DNA from: CAYFPS01 sp964345075
GTDB taxonomy: Bacteria > CAIWAD01
Direction: 5' to 3'
Length of the DNA: 57,907 bases
Assembly (NCBI GenBank): GCA_964345075.1
Contig: CAYFPS010000019.1
Coordinates: 1 to 57,907 of the forward strand
Shown piece after piece: positions 10,093 through 19,860 of the stretch. Within the stretch, counting starts at the first letter, position 1; every line of letters starts with the position of its first letter. The translations under genes were made by a program, and so were the position numbers. The notes under the pieces are model-generated. The model was not told the DNA's origin. It saw only the letters and a list, made by a program, of their open reading frames with translations, and did no database searches.

Positions 10093-10532
10093 GCGAACGC
10101 ATCATTGCCCCTTTAAGCCCTGCCGAGCTGGAAGACCTTTCCGAACTGGAAGAACGCTGTTTTCCCACCGATCCCTGGCCCCGTTGCCTTTTGGCCAGCG
10201 CGCTGGAAGGCTATGGCAATCTTGCGCTGGGCCTTTACTGTCCGGAGCTCTGCGGCTGTGCCCTTGGCCGGATCGTGGCCGATGAAGCCGAGCTGCATTC
10301 GATTGCCGTTCACCCGGCAAGCCGCCGCAAGGGCCACGCCCGTGCCCTGCTGGAAGCCTTCCTTGAGCAGTGCCGGGATGCTGGCGTGCGCCATGTCTGG
10401 CTGGAAGTGCGAGCCTCCAATCATCCGGCCATCGCGCTCTATGGCGGCCGTGGCTTCAAGGCTTCGGGCCGGCGACCGGGCTATTACGATGACGGCGAAG
10501 ACGCCCTGATCTACCTGCTCGACCTCGCTTGA
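10089..10532 (+). CDS. rimI: GNAT acetyltransferase, RimI-type
   Basis: The 147-residue protein is a complete GNAT fold. The acetyl-CoA loop is seen in V-H-P-A-S-R-R-K-G-H-A-R-A-L, and the C-terminal N-H-P-A-I-A-L-Y-G-G-R-G-F-K-A motif (helix with Tyr, then beta strand) is typical of RimI, which acetylates the N-terminus of ribosomal protein S18. Other N-terminal acetyltransferases share this pattern, so the substrate is inferred. It is coupled to folP by ATGA. A gap of about 120 bp to accD follows with no visible hairpin terminator. Confidence 0.82.
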   Translation: MSERIIAPLSPAELEDLSELEERCFPTDPWPRCLLASALEGYGNLALGLYCPELCGCALGRIVADEAELHSIAVHPASRRKGHARALLEAFLEQCRDAGVRHVWLEVRASNHPAIALYGGRGFKASGRRPGYYDDGEDALIYLLDLA

Positions 10533-10655
10533 TTTCGAGCCATGGGGCAAAGCCGCATTGCCCCCGCCAAGGCCCTGTCAATCCGGCCTCCTTTCCTTAC
10601 CTTTTCAGGTTTCAGTCGCGACACAGGACGAAGAGTAAAAGGACCGGAGCACGGC

Positions 10656-11531
10656 ATGAGCTGGTTCAAACGCAGCGAAGAACTTCCGCGCAAGACATCC
10701 GCCCCCAGCACGGTGCCGGACGGTCTCTGGATCAAGTGCGGCAAGTGCGGACAGATCCTTTACCGCAAGGAAGTCGAGCGCAATCTGGATGTCTGTCCTC
10801 AGTGCCAGCATCACATGCGCATTGGCAGCCGCCGCTATCGGGACATCCTCTTTGACGAAGGCAGCTTTCAGGAATTCGGTCAGGGGCTGAAGAGCCGCGA
10901 CTTCCTGAGTTTTGTGGACACGGACAGCTACCGCAAGCGGCTGGATGCCGCCACCAAAAAGACGGGCCTGAATGACGCCGTCCTGACCGGCAGCGGCCGC
11001 ATGAATGGTCTGGATATCTGCGCCGCCATCATGGACTTCACCCACTTCGGCGGATCCGTTGGCAGCGTGGTCGGCGAAAAGATCGGCCGTGCCATCAGTC
11101 ACGCCATCGAGCAGAATCAACCCCTGCTGGTGCTCTCCGCTTCCGGCGGCATGCGCATGCAGGAAGGCACCTTGAGCCTGATGCAGATGGCCAAGACCAG
11201 CGCGCTTCTGACCCGCCTGGCCGACAAGGGCCTGCCCTTTATCAGCCTGCTGACGGACCCGACCACCGGCGGCACCACCGCCAGTTTCAGCATGCTGGGC
11301 GATGTGATCGTGGCCGAACCCGGTGCCCTGATCGGCTTCGCCGGGCCGCGCGTGATCAAGCAGACCATTGGCGAGGATCTGCCGCAGGGCTTTCAGCGGG
11401 CGGAGTTCCTGCTGGAACATGGATTTGTGGATCAGGTCATTTCGCGCAGTGAGCTGAAGGCCCAGCTGCATCGCCTGTTCTGCCTGCTGCTGAACCGCCA
11501 TCCCGAAGAGAAGCGTGAACCGTCGGCATGA
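10656..11531 (+). CDS. accD: Acetyl-CoA carboxylase carboxyltransferase subunit beta
   Basis: AccD with AccA moves the carboxyl group from carboxybiotin to acetyl-CoA, giving malonyl-CoA for fatty acid synthesis. The 291-residue product has the N-terminal zinc ribbon with cysteines 28, 31, 47 and 50, followed by the crotonase-like carboxyltransferase domain with SASGGMRMQEG and DPTTGG. I chose ATG 10656, the start of the conserved MSWFKR segment, preceded by a GGACCGGAG box, over an upstream in-frame ATG at 10542 whose extra 38 residues have no family counterpart. It overlaps surE by four bases. Confidence 0.96.
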   Translation: MSWFKRSEELPRKTSAPSTVPDGLWIKCGKCGQILYRKEVERNLDVCPQCQHHMRIGSRRYRDILFDEGSFQEFGQGLKSRDFLSFVDTDSYRKRLDAATKKTGLNDAVLTGSGRMNGLDICAAIMDFTHFGGSVGSVVGEKIGRAISHAIEQNQPLLVLSASGGMRMQEGTLSLMQMAKTSALLTRLADKGLPFISLLTDPTTGGTTASFSMLGDVIVAEPGALIGFAGPRVIKQTIGEDLPQGFQRAEFLLEHGFVDQVISRSELKAQLHRLFCLLLNRHPEEKREPSA

Positions 11532-12313
11532 GAATCCTGATCGGCAACGATGACGGTTTTCGCGCGGAAGGACTGCTGGCCCTGGCCCGCGAACTTTCCC
11601 GCGATCACGAGGTGCTGGTCAGCGCGCCCGACCGTGAATGCTCGGCCACCGGCCACGGCATCACCCTGCGCAAGCCCCTGCGCCTGACCACTATCGAGGA
11701 AGAAACCTTCACCCTGAACGGCCTGAGCGGCCTGCCCGCCGACGCCATGAAGTTCGGCCTGACCCAGCTCTGCAAGGATCGGGCGCCAGATCTGGTGCTT
11801 TCCGGCATCAATCACGGCGCGAACACGGGGCAGAATGTCTTCTATTCGGGGACGGTTGGGGCCGCTACCGAAGGCACCTTTCGCGGCATTCCTTCCATGG
11901 CGCTTTCCCTTGCTGGAATTCGCCGCGAGCACTTCAGTCCCGAAAACTTCGCCGCCGCGGCAAAAGTCGCGCGCCGGCTGGTCGAGCGCTTTCAGCAGTC
12001 GCCCCATAATCCGGAACTGCTGCTGAATGTCAACATTCCGCCCCTGCCCCTTGAGGAAATGAAAGGCCTGCGCGCCTCACGCATGGGCTACGCGCGCTTC
12101 CACGACTATTTCGAGGAAAAGGAAGATCCGGAGACCGGCTCCGTCTGGTGGCTGGACGGCAGCAAGAACGGCGACGACACGGAAGCAGACAGCGACGATT
12201 TTCTGGTGCACAATGGCTGGGTAAGCATCAGCCCCCTGCGTCTATCGCTCAGCCATGGCGGCTGGCAGCAGGAACTGGACGACTGGAAACTGCAGGAGAT
12301 TCCTCTGTCATGA
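11528..12313 (+). CDS. surE: 5'/3'-nucleotidase SurE
   Basis: SurE is a metal-dependent phosphatase acting on nucleoside monophosphates and polyphosphate. The 261-residue protein starts MRILIGNDDG with the metal-binding Asp pair at 8-9, followed by SAPDRECSATGHGIT and the SGINHGANTG motif, all diagnostic. Length is normal. It sits in an ATGA chain between accD and guaA. Confidence 0.96.
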   Translation: MRILIGNDDGFRAEGLLALARELSRDHEVLVSAPDRECSATGHGITLRKPLRLTTIEEETFTLNGLSGLPADAMKFGLTQLCKDRAPDLVLSGINHGANTGQNVFYSGTVGAATEGTFRGIPSMALSLAGIRREHFSPENFAAAAKVARRLVERFQQSPHNPELLLNVNIPPLPLEEMKGLRASRMGYARFHDYFEEKEDPETGSVWWLDGSKNGDDTEADSDDFLVHNGWVSISPLRLSLSHGGWQQELDDWKLQEIPLS

Positions 12314-13848
12314 AGCAGATACTGGTGCTGGATTTTGGCTCGCAGTACACGCAGCTGATCGCCCGCAAGATTCGTGAACTCCATGTGGACGCGGTGATCC
12401 TTTCCTGCGAGAGTACGCTAGAAGAGATCAAGGCCTTTCAGGCCCGCGGCATCATTCTGTCCGGTGGACCCAATTCGGTCTACGATGAGGGTGCGCCACT
12501 GCCGGGCTTCAGCCTGAAGGATCTGGAGATTCCTGTTCTGGGCATCTGCTACGGCCTGCAGGTTGCCGGCCAGCAGCTGGGCGGCACGGTCAAGGCCAGC
12601 CAGCTGCGGGAGTACGGCCTGGCCACGCTGAGCGTGGAGCAGAAGGACGACCCGCTTTTTGCAGGCATTCCGCTGGAAAGCCCTGTCTGGATGAGTCACG
12701 GGGATTCCATCGATCAGCTGCCGGCGGGTGCGCGAATCCTGGCCACCACGGCCAACACGCCGGTGGCTGCCATGCGCGTACCCGAGCGCAGCTTCTGGGG
12801 CGTGCAGTTTCATCCGGAAGTGCATCACTCGGTGCACGGCCGCGAAATGCTGCAGAACTTTGTCTTTCAGATTTGCGGCTGCACGCCCAACTGGACGGCC
12901 GGTCGCTTCATCGAGCGCGAGATTCCGCGAATCCGCCAAGAAGTTGGACCCGATGCCCATGTGATCTGCGGCATTTCCGGTGGCGTGGATTCCACCGTGA
13001 CCGCGGCCCTGATTCATCAGGCGATTGGCGAGCAGCTGACCTGCATCTTCGTCAATAACGGCCTTCTGCGAGAAGGTGAATACGAAGCTGTCCAGCACAT
13101 GATGCGCGACAATCTGCACATCAATCTGGTGGCCGTGGATGCCAGCGAGCTTTTCCTGGAAAGGCTGGCCGGCGTCAGCGACCCGGAGAAGAAGCGCAAG
13201 ATTATCGGTCACACCTTCATTGATGTTTTCGAGCAGGAGGCGGCCAAATTGCAGGGCGTCGAGTTCCTGGCGCAGGGCACGCTTTATCCGGATGTGATCG
13301 AATCGGTCATGCATCGCGGTCCCAGCCAGACCATCAAGACGCATCACAATGTGGGCGGCCTGCCTGAGCGCCTGAACTTCAAGCTGCTGGAGCCGCTGCG
13401 CGAGCTTTTCAAGGACGAAGTCCGGGCCGTGGGTGAAGAGCTTGGCCTGCCCCACAGCATGCTCTGGCGACATCCCTTCCCGGGGCCGGGTCTGGGTATT
13501 CGCATTCTGGGCGAGATCACGGCAGCCCGCGTGGCCGTTTTGCAGCAGGCCGATCGCATCTTCATTGACGAACTGCGCTCATCGGGCTGGTACGACCGCA
13601 CCTGGCAGGCGCTGGCCGTGTTGCTGCCGGTTTCCAGCGTGGGCGTAATGGGCGATCAACGCACCTACGAGAATGTTCTGGCCCTGCGCGTGGTGGATTC
13701 CACCGACGCGATGACGGCCGATTTCAGCCGACTGCCCTGGGACCTTTTGGCCAGAGTCAGCAGTCGCATCATCAACGAGGTTCGCGGAGTCAATCGCGTG
13801 GTCTACGACATTTCGTCCAAGCCGCCCGCGACCATTGAATGGGAATGA
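12310..13848 (+). CDS. guaA: GMP synthase (glutamine-hydrolysing)
   Basis: GuaA converts XMP to GMP using glutamine and ATP. Residues 1-195 are the class I amidotransferase with the nucleophile Cys80 in PVLGICYG and the downstream FHPE; residues from about 200 form the ATP-pyrophosphatase with the PP-loop SGGVDS at 223-228, and the C-terminal dimerisation domain ends PPATIEWE as in the family. The total of 512 residues is typical. The ATG at 12310 lies in the ATGA overlap with surE and was preferred to an upstream start inside surE. Confidence 0.98.
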   Translation: MKQILVLDFGSQYTQLIARKIRELHVDAVILSCESTLEEIKAFQARGIILSGGPNSVYDEGAPLPGFSLKDLEIPVLGICYGLQVAGQQLGGTVKASQLREYGLATLSVEQKDDPLFAGIPLESPVWMSHGDSIDQLPAGARILATTANTPVAAMRVPERSFWGVQFHPEVHHSVHGREMLQNFVFQICGCTPNWTAGRFIEREIPRIRQEVGPDAHVICGISGGVDSTVTAALIHQAIGEQLTCIFVNNGLLREGEYEAVQHMMRDNLHINLVAVDASELFLERLAGVSDPEKKRKIIGHTFIDVFEQEAAKLQGVEFLAQGTLYPDVIESVMHRGPSQTIKTHHNVGGLPERLNFKLLEPLRELFKDEVRAVGEELGLPHSMLWRHPFPGPGLGIRILGEITAARVAVLQQADRIFIDELRSSGWYDRTWQALAVLLPVSSVGVMGDQRTYENVLALRVVDSTDAMTADFSRLPWDLLARVSSRIINEVRGVNRVVYDISSKPPATIEWE

Positions 13849-13872
13849 TTTGCATCACGAGGGGAATCTGAG

Positions 13873-15696
13873 ATGTGTGGAATTGTAGGCTATATCGGCC
13901 CGAAAACGGCAACACCTTTTCTGCTGGAAGGCCTTAAGCGGCTTGAATACCGCGGTTATGACTCGGCCGGCATCGCCCTGATGCACGAGGGCCGGCTCGA
14001 TCTGGTCAAGCGTCTGGGAAAGGTCAAGGAGCTGGCGCAGGCCGTGGTGCGTACCCGTCCGGATCAGGTTGGCATGGGCCATACCCGCTGGGCCACGCAC
14101 GGTGCGCCTTCGGAGGCCAATGCTCACCCGCATATCAGTCAGGACGGCAAGCTGGCCCTGATCCACAACGGCATCATCGAGAATTATGCCCCGCTGAAGG
14201 AAGAGCTTCAGCAGAAGGGCGTTGTTTTCAAGAGCGAAACGGACACGGAAGTTCTGGCGCAGCTGATTGCGGCCAACTACAAGGGCGATCTGGCGGAAGC
14301 CGTGCGCACAACCCTTTCCGTTGTCGACGGCGCTTACGGCATTTGCGTGATGCACAGCGACGAACCCGATCGCCTGGTGGTGGCCAAGATGGGTTCCCCC
14401 CTGCTGATCGGTCTGGGCGAAGATGAGAACTACATCGCCAGCGACAAGACGGCCCTGATCGGCTACAGCGATCGCATGATCATTCTGGAAGACGGCGAAA
14501 TGGCCGTGATTCGCGCCAATGATCTGACGGTCTTCACCGTGGACAAGGAGCCCGTCACCCGCGAGGCCATCGAACTGGCCGACGAGCTGGAACGCATTGA
14601 CAAGGGCGACTTTCCGCACTTCATGTTAAAGGAAATCTTCGAGCAGACCCGCACCATCGCCGATGCTTATGCCGGTCGCCTGATGCCTGAAGAGGGCGGC
14701 GTTCGCCTGGGCGGCATCGTGGATGTGATGGACCGCCTCAAGAACTGCCATCGCCTGATCCTGACCGCCTGCGGTACCAGCTGGCATGCCGCGCTGGTGG
14801 GCGAATACCTGATCGAAGAACAGCTGCGCATTCCGGTGGAAGTGGAGTACGCCAGCGAGTTCCGCTATCGCAATCCGGTCATCGATGAGAACTGCGTGGT
14901 CATCGCCATCTCCCAGTCGGGCGAAACGGCCGACACCCTGGCCGCCATGAAGGAGGCCAAGCGCAAGGGTGCGCTGGTCCTGGGCATCTGCAACCGTGTG
15001 GGCAGCGCCATCGCCCGCGAAAGTCATGCGGGCGTCTACCTGCACGCAGGTCCGGAAATTGGCGTGGCGTCCACCAAGGCCTTCACCAGCCAGCTGGTGG
15101 TGCTGATTCTGCTGGCCGTGCACATGGGCCGCCTGAAGCACATGGGTTACAATGCCGGTCGCCAGATCGTTGATGAGCTGAAAGCCCTGCCGGTAAAGGT
15201 CGGCAAGATTCTAAGGCAGGCCGATGAAATCAAACGGATCAGCGAGCTTTTGGCCGGGCATGACAACGCCCTCTATCTGGGACGCGGACCTTACTATTCG
15301 GTAGCGCGCGAAGGCGCCTTAAAACTCAAGGAAATCAGCTATATCCATGCCGAAGGCTACCCGGCAGCGGAAATGAAGCATGGCCCGATTGCCCTGATCG
15401 ACGAAAACATGCCCGTCATCGTGGTGGCGCCCAAGGATGACAACTACGAAAAGGTGCTCTCGAATATTCAGGAAGTCCGGGCCCGCAGCGGCAAGGTGAT
15501 CGTGATCGCAACCGAAGCCGATCACAAGCTGGCCGATCTGGCCGATGCGATCATTGTGATACCGGACGCGCATCCTGTGGTTCTGCCCGTTCTGGCGGCC
15601 ATTCCCCTGCAGCTGATCAGCTACTACGTGGCCGTGGCCCGCGGCTGCGATGTGGACCAGCCGCGCAATCTGGCCAAATCCGTAACCGTGGAGTAG
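13873..15696 (+). CDS. glmS: Glutamine-fructose-6-phosphate aminotransferase
   Basis: GlmS makes glucosamine-6-phosphate, the entry to peptidoglycan and lipid A sugars. The 607-residue product starts MCGIVGYIG with the catalytic Cys1 after Met removal, carries the Ntn amidotransferase domain, then two SIS domains (SQSGETADT and the second near residue 460) and ends NLAKSVTVE, the usual terminus. A GAGGGGAA box precedes the ATG. Only 24 bases separate it from guaA, so the glmS ribozyme of Gram-positives is absent. Confidence 0.98.
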   Translation: MCGIVGYIGPKTATPFLLEGLKRLEYRGYDSAGIALMHEGRLDLVKRLGKVKELAQAVVRTRPDQVGMGHTRWATHGAPSEANAHPHISQDGKLALIHNGIIENYAPLKEELQQKGVVFKSETDTEVLAQLIAANYKGDLAEAVRTTLSVVDGAYGICVMHSDEPDRLVVAKMGSPLLIGLGEDENYIASDKTALIGYSDRMIILEDGEMAVIRANDLTVFTVDKEPVTREAIELADELERIDKGDFPHFMLKEIFEQTRTIADAYAGRLMPEEGGVRLGGIVDVMDRLKNCHRLILTACGTSWHAALVGEYLIEEQLRIPVEVEYASEFRYRNPVIDENCVVIAISQSGETADTLAAMKEAKRKGALVLGICNRVGSAIARESHAGVYLHAGPEIGVASTKAFTSQLVVLILLAVHMGRLKHMGYNAGRQIVDELKALPVKVGKILRQADEIKRISELLAGHDNALYLGRGPYYSVAREGALKLKEISYIHAEGYPAAEMKHGPIALIDENMPVIVVAPKDDNYEKVLSNIQEVRARSGKVIVIATEADHKLADLADAIIVIPDAHPVVLPVLAAIPLQLISYYVAVARGCDVDQPRNLAKSVTVE

Positions 15697-15698
15697 TG

Positions 15699-17276
15699 AT
15701 GCGAGCTCTGCTGCTCCTGCTTGTCAGTTGCCTGTTCTCGCTGCCGCTCTGGGCGCTGGAACCCGCTGATCTTCTTCTGAAGGCCAGGCAGGGTGCCAGC
15801 ACAGAAGCGCTGGCTGCCATGATCTCGCAAGGCCTTCAGCAGTCCGCGCCCGAGCAGACCAGTACCTGGCGCATGCTGGATGTCTGGATTCGTATGAAGC
15901 AGTCCGCCAGCGCCGGTCAGCAGTCGCTTGAAGCCTTCAAGCGGGATTTTCCTCAGTCGCGCTACACGCCCTACCTGAAGCTCTTTGCCGCCGCGGGCCT
16001 GGCCCGGGAGCAGGACTTCCACGCGGCCGGCAGTCAGCTGCTTCCCCTGCTGGATCACGCCGATCAGGAGCTTGAGGCACTGGCAAAGGGCGATCTGGAA
16101 AAGCTCTACGCCCTGTTGGCTGAAGATGAGCGTCTCGCCTTGCTGGCCTCGGCCGGCAGCCGTTCACAGCTGGCCTTCCTTGAAAGCCTTTCAAAGCAGA
16201 CCATTCAGCGCCGGATTGGGCTGGTGCTGCCGCTTTCCGGGGAAGATGCCGAGGCTGGCCTTGAATTGATGGCCGGCGCGCGCGCTGCCTGGGAGGCCGC
16301 TCTGGCCGGGCAGCCGGGCTGGTCGCTGGTGGTCGAGGACTGCGAAAGCGATCCCGTGCTGGCGCAGGCGCAGCTGCGGGCGCTCTCGGAAAACTGTGAT
16401 GCCCTTGTCATTCTGGGGCAGCCGGAATATGTGGCCGCGGCGGGATTTGGCTCGCCCGTTCCTGTGCTTTTCCCTGGCTACGATGGCAGGCCCCTCGATG
16501 CGGAAAAGCTGAGCTTTTTCCAGTTCCATGCCGACCCGGCGCATCTGGCTTCCGCCTACGCGGGGCTGGCTCTGGACAGTCTGGGCCTTAGGCGCCTGAT
16601 CACTCTTGCGCCCGCCTCCCTTTCCGGCAAGCGCTTTACCGAAGCTCTGATGAGCGAAGTGATGGCTCGCGACAGTCTGGTCGAGTTCGGCCAGCCGCAA
16701 TGGTACTTCGCCGGAGCACAGGATATGCGCCGCCAGCTGGAAAATCTCTGCCTGTATGAAAACGCCTTTGACAGTCTGGCAGCGGCACTTGTCTTTCTGC
16801 GTCAGGAAGACCTGAAGGTCTTTGTTCCGCAAATGGCCTGGGCCGATCCTGCCCATCTGCTCATTGCCAATTCCGCCCTGCTGGATGCCCGCGGCATTTT
16901 CGAGCTGCGCAGTCTGGACGGGCAGCTTTTGGTCATTGCCGACTGGCTGCCGGACACGCGCATCGACTCCATGGAAAACTGGCGTCAGGAACTGATGAAC
17001 CTTGAAGGCCGCGCCGCCAGCCTGCTGGAGGAACAGGCCTTTGAGAGCATGCGTCTGCTGCTGTTGGCCGGTTCCCGTGCGGAAGAGGCGAAGCGCTCAC
17101 TGCCTGACGTTTTGCGCAGCCTCAATGTGCCCAGTCTCTTTGGCGGCACGCTGGAAATGGACGGTCATCACAACAACAGCCTGAAACTGCTCGAGCTGTC
17201 TGGAACCGGCTACAGGCCACTGTTTGATCTGGATGCCTATCGGCCGCCCCTACCTGAGGAAGAGGAGGCGAACTGA
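15699..17276 (+). CDS. Exported periplasmic-binding-like protein (LppC/LpoA-like)
   Basis: The 525-residue protein has an N-terminal signal (hydrophobic 3-18, cleavage likely after LPLWA; the Cys at 11 sits too early for a convincing lipobox). Residues 25-165 are helical and TPR-like; from about 170 (IGLVLPLSGEDAEAGLELMAGARAAW) it resembles a type I periplasmic-binding fold as in LppC/LpoA activators and branched-chain amino-acid binding proteins. No transporter genes are nearby, and position between glmS and uppP suggests a cell-wall link; that is inference. ATG 15699 is chosen over the GTG at 15696, which overlaps the glmS stop. Confidence 0.72.
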   Translation: MRALLLLLVSCLFSLPLWALEPADLLLKARQGASTEALAAMISQGLQQSAPEQTSTWRMLDVWIRMKQSASAGQQSLEAFKRDFPQSRYTPYLKLFAAAGLAREQDFHAAGSQLLPLLDHADQELEALAKGDLEKLYALLAEDERLALLASAGSRSQLAFLESLSKQTIQRRIGLVLPLSGEDAEAGLELMAGARAAWEAALAGQPGWSLVVEDCESDPVLAQAQLRALSENCDALVILGQPEYVAAAGFGSPVPVLFPGYDGRPLDAEKLSFFQFHADPAHLASAYAGLALDSLGLRRLITLAPASLSGKRFTEALMSEVMARDSLVEFGQPQWYFAGAQDMRRQLENLCLYENAFDSLAAALVFLRQEDLKVFVPQMAWADPAHLLIANSALLDARGIFELRSLDGQLLVIADWLPDTRIDSMENWRQELMNLEGRAASLLEEQAFESMRLLLLAGSRAEEAKRSLPDVLRSLNVPSLFGGTLEMDGHHNNSLKLLELSGTGYRPLFDLDAYRPPLPEEEEAN

Positions 17277-18091
17277 TGCTTGACGCCATTCTGCTGGGCA
17301 TTATTCAGGGCCTGACCGAATTCCTGCCCATCTCCAGTTCCGGTCATCTGGTGCTGGGCGAACACCTGCTTGGTTTCATGGCAGGTGAAAGGCACGATGT
17401 GCTGCTGGAGGTCGTGCTGCATCTGGGCACTCTGCTCGCCGTTGTCGTAGCCTACTGGCAGGACCTCAAAGCTCTGGTGCTTTCACTCTTGCCGGCGAAG
17501 GCCGATCCTGAAGCCGCCACGCAGCGCGCCCAGTCAAGGCGCTTGATCCTGCTCTTGATCGTCGGCTCCATTCCCGCAGCTCTGGTAGGAATTCTGCTTA
17601 AAGAGCAAATCACGGGCCTTTTCAGCGAGCCCCGTGTGGTTGCCGGTCTTCTGCTGGTGACGGCCCTGATTCTCTTCATCGGCGACCACGCTCGCAAGGG
17701 CGAAAGCGAAGCCGAAGAGAGCGGCTGGTGGAAGTCACTTCTGATCGGCATGGCGCAGGCTTTTGCCATTCTGCCCGGAATCAGCCGCAGCGGGTCCACG
17801 ATTGTCACTGGCCTGCTGCTCGGATTGCGTCCGGTTGAAGCCGCACGCTTCAGCTTCCTCATGTCGATTCCGGCTGTGGGTGGCGCGGCCTTGCTCGAGT
17901 TCAAGGATGTACTGGAATCAGCTCAGCCGCCGGCACTGGACGCCCTGACCCTGATTGCCGGATTTGCTGCCAGCGCGATTGTGGGCTACCTGGCCCTGCA
18001 GTGGCTGCTGGTCGCCGTCGAGCGCCGCAACCTGAGCTGGTTCGCGCTCTATTGTCTGCTGCTTGGCTCACTCTTTTTGATCATGGGTTGA
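17276..18091 (+). CDS. uppP: Undecaprenyl-diphosphatase UppP (BacA family)
   Basis: UppP dephosphorylates undecaprenyl pyrophosphate to recycle the lipid carrier of wall and O-antigen synthesis. The 271-residue protein has about eight membrane segments and the two signature loops: GLTEFLPISSSGH near residues 12-24 and LPGISRSGSTIV in the middle. Its start shares a base with the stop of the upstream exported protein (TGATG), so they are coupled. Confidence 0.96.
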   Translation: MLDAILLGIIQGLTEFLPISSSGHLVLGEHLLGFMAGERHDVLLEVVLHLGTLLAVVVAYWQDLKALVLSLLPAKADPEAATQRAQSRRLILLLIVGSIPAALVGILLKEQITGLFSEPRVVAGLLLVTALILFIGDHARKGESEAEESGWWKSLLIGMAQAFAILPGISRSGSTIVTGLLLGLRPVEAARFSFLMSIPAVGGAALLEFKDVLESAQPPALDALTLIAGFAASAIVGYLALQWLLVAVERRNLSWFALYCLLLGSLFLIMG

Positions 18092-18094
18092 ACA

Positions 18095-18859
18095 ATGTCA
18101 CTGCTTGTCGGCATTACGGTTGAACAGCAATCGGACCCGCAAAATGCCCGGGCTTTTTCGCGGGGACAGACGCTAAACTACCTGAGCTCGCCCTACACGG
18201 ATCTGGTTGAAGGCATGGGCGCGCAGCCCCTTTTGATCGGGCCCGTCAGCGATGAGGCCGCCGCTGCACTGATTGTATCACGGCTGGACGGACTGCTGCT
18301 TTCCGGCGGGGCCGATCTGGACCCTGCCGACTACGGAGAAGAGGAACTCGAGCCGGGTGGCCATGTGGAGCCCGTCGGAGAGGACCATCGCGCCCGTGGC
18401 CGGCGGGAAGACCTTCTGATCCGGGCCGCTCTTAACGCCGGTTTGCCCATCCTGGGAATCTGCCGCGGACTGCAGCAGCTTAATGTCAGCCTGGGCGGAT
18501 CGCTCGTGCAGGATATCGAGCGGCAGATGGGTATCGAGGGCCACTATGAGCTCGAAGATCCCTGGCTGAAAAAGCACGATGTTTGTATCACAGAGAAGAA
18601 TGGCGCAGAGCTTTTTGGCCTGGAGCGCTTTCCTGTTACCAGCACGCATCATCAGGCCCTGAAGGAGCTTGCACCTGGTGCCAGCCTGCTGGCCGTGGAT
18701 GCTGCCGATGGCCGCATTCCGGAGGCTGTTCGTTTTGCGGGCGATGCCTTTGTGATGGGCGTGCAGTGGCACCCCGAACGCATGCCAGCGGATGAAAGCA
18801 CCCGCCGCTTGCTGGCAGCCTGGAAGAGCGCCATGGAAAGCCGCCGGAGACCTGCCTGA
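18095..18859 (+). CDS. Class I glutamine amidotransferase, peptidase C26 family
   Basis: The 254-residue protein belongs to the gamma-glutamyl-gamma-aminobutyrate hydrolase family (PuuD-like). It shows SGGADLDP, the nucleophile Cys in PILGICRGLQ, THHQAL, and the catalytic H/E pair in GVQWHPER. Family members hydrolyse gamma-glutamyl bonds in polyamine breakdown, but the puu partners are absent, so the substrate is open. Two TGTATCAC octamers lie inside the gene, at 18274 (reading Ile-Val-Ser-Arg) and 18584 (reading Cys-Ile-Thr), in different frames. Confidence 0.88.
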   Translation: MSLLVGITVEQQSDPQNARAFSRGQTLNYLSSPYTDLVEGMGAQPLLIGPVSDEAAAALIVSRLDGLLLSGGADLDPADYGEEELEPGGHVEPVGEDHRARGRREDLLIRAALNAGLPILGICRGLQQLNVSLGGSLVQDIERQMGIEGHYELEDPWLKKHDVCITEKNGAELFGLERFPVTSTHHQALKELAPGASLLAVDAADGRIPEAVRFAGDAFVMGVQWHPERMPADESTRRLLAAWKSAMESRRRPA

Positions 18860-19860
18860 TGGCGCGCATGCCTTCGGAAAAGGATATCCTGGACGGGCGT
18901 CTGAAGCCGGTCTATTTTCTCTACGGCGACGAGGCCCTGCTGATGGAGCGGGATCTCAAGCTCTTCTGGGAGCATGTGGTCGATCCTTCCATGGTGGATT
19001 TCAATCGCGATTCCTTTCACATGGAAGACGTGGATTCCGCCTCTTTTTTCGCCCTGCTTTCCAGCTACCCGATGATGGCCGAGCGCCGTCTGGTGGTGCT
19101 GCGCGGACTGGAACAGTCCAAAACCGCCTTTCGCAATGACCTCGTGACCTATCTGGCCCAGCCTTCCGAGAGCAGCGTGCTGGTCATGCTGGCCGCAAAA
19201 ACCGACAAGCGGCAGAAGTTCTGGAAGACGTTGATTTCCAAAACGGAGAGCATCGAATACCAGACGCCCAAGGATCATCAACTGGCCGAATGGCTGATGA
19301 ACGAGGCCCGTGCTCAGGGGCGCAGCATGGACAATCGGGCCGCTCAGGAGCTGGCCATGCGTCTGGGCGGGGCAAACTTGCACATGGCCGTGCAGGAGCT
19401 GGACAAGCTCTTCCTGCTGCATCCGGCAGAGGAAACGATCACACTGGAAGCGCTGGGCGAGGCGCTGGGGATCGACCCGGGCGCCAGTCCTTTTGCGTTT
19501 ATTGACGCCCTGCTGGCCCGCCGCAAGCAGCAGGCAATGGCCATGCTCCCCAGTCTGTTGCAGCAGCCGGATGCCGAGTTCTTTCTGGTGCCAAATCTGA
19601 TCCGCAGCTTTGGCCGCCTCTGGTTTGTGCGCAGCCTGCTGGATGCCGGTGTATCACAGGGCGAAATTCCGGGCATGCTGAAGGTGAGCGGCTTTGCCCT
19701 CAGGACAACATTCAGTGTAGCGGGAAAATGGAGCCGCCCCATGGCGGAAGAGGCCTGCGAGCTGCTTAATCAGACCGATGTGGCCATGAAGGGCGGCAGC
19801 GCGCTGAAGGCCAGTCATCTGCTGACTCAACTGATTGTGAAGCTATGTCGAATCCAGTAA
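18859..19860 (+). CDS. holA: DNA polymerase III subunit delta
   Basis: HolA opens the sliding clamp as part of the clamp loader. The 333-residue protein begins with the family pattern K-P-V-Y-F-L-Y-G-D-E-x-L-L at 15-27, has the conserved R-R-L-V-V-L-R-G segment, and the central N-L-H-M-A-V-Q-E-L-D-K-L helix. Length is typical. It starts in a TGATG overlap with the amidotransferase, and its last 16 bases overlap the sigma-factor gene. A TGTATCAC octamer at 19650 encodes Val-Ser. Confidence 0.93.
   Translation: MARMPSEKDILDGRLKPVYFLYGDEALLMERDLKLFWEHVVDPSMVDFNRDSFHMEDVDSASFFALLSSYPMMAERRLVVLRGLEQSKTAFRNDLVTYLAQPSESSVLVMLAAKTDKRQKFWKTLISKTESIEYQTPKDHQLAEWLMNEARAQGRSMDNRAAQELAMRLGGANLHMAVQELDKLFLLHPAEETITLEALGEALGIDPGASPFAFIDALLARRKQQAMAMLPSLLQQPDAEFFLVPNLIRSFGRLWFVRSLLDAGVSQGEIPGMLKVSGFALRTTFSVAGKWSRPMAEEACELLNQTDVAMKGGSALKASHLLTQLIVKLCRIQ

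Noticed and set aside
13849..13872. glmS ribozyme
   Set aside because: Only 24 bases separate guaA and glmS, too few for the ribozyme.
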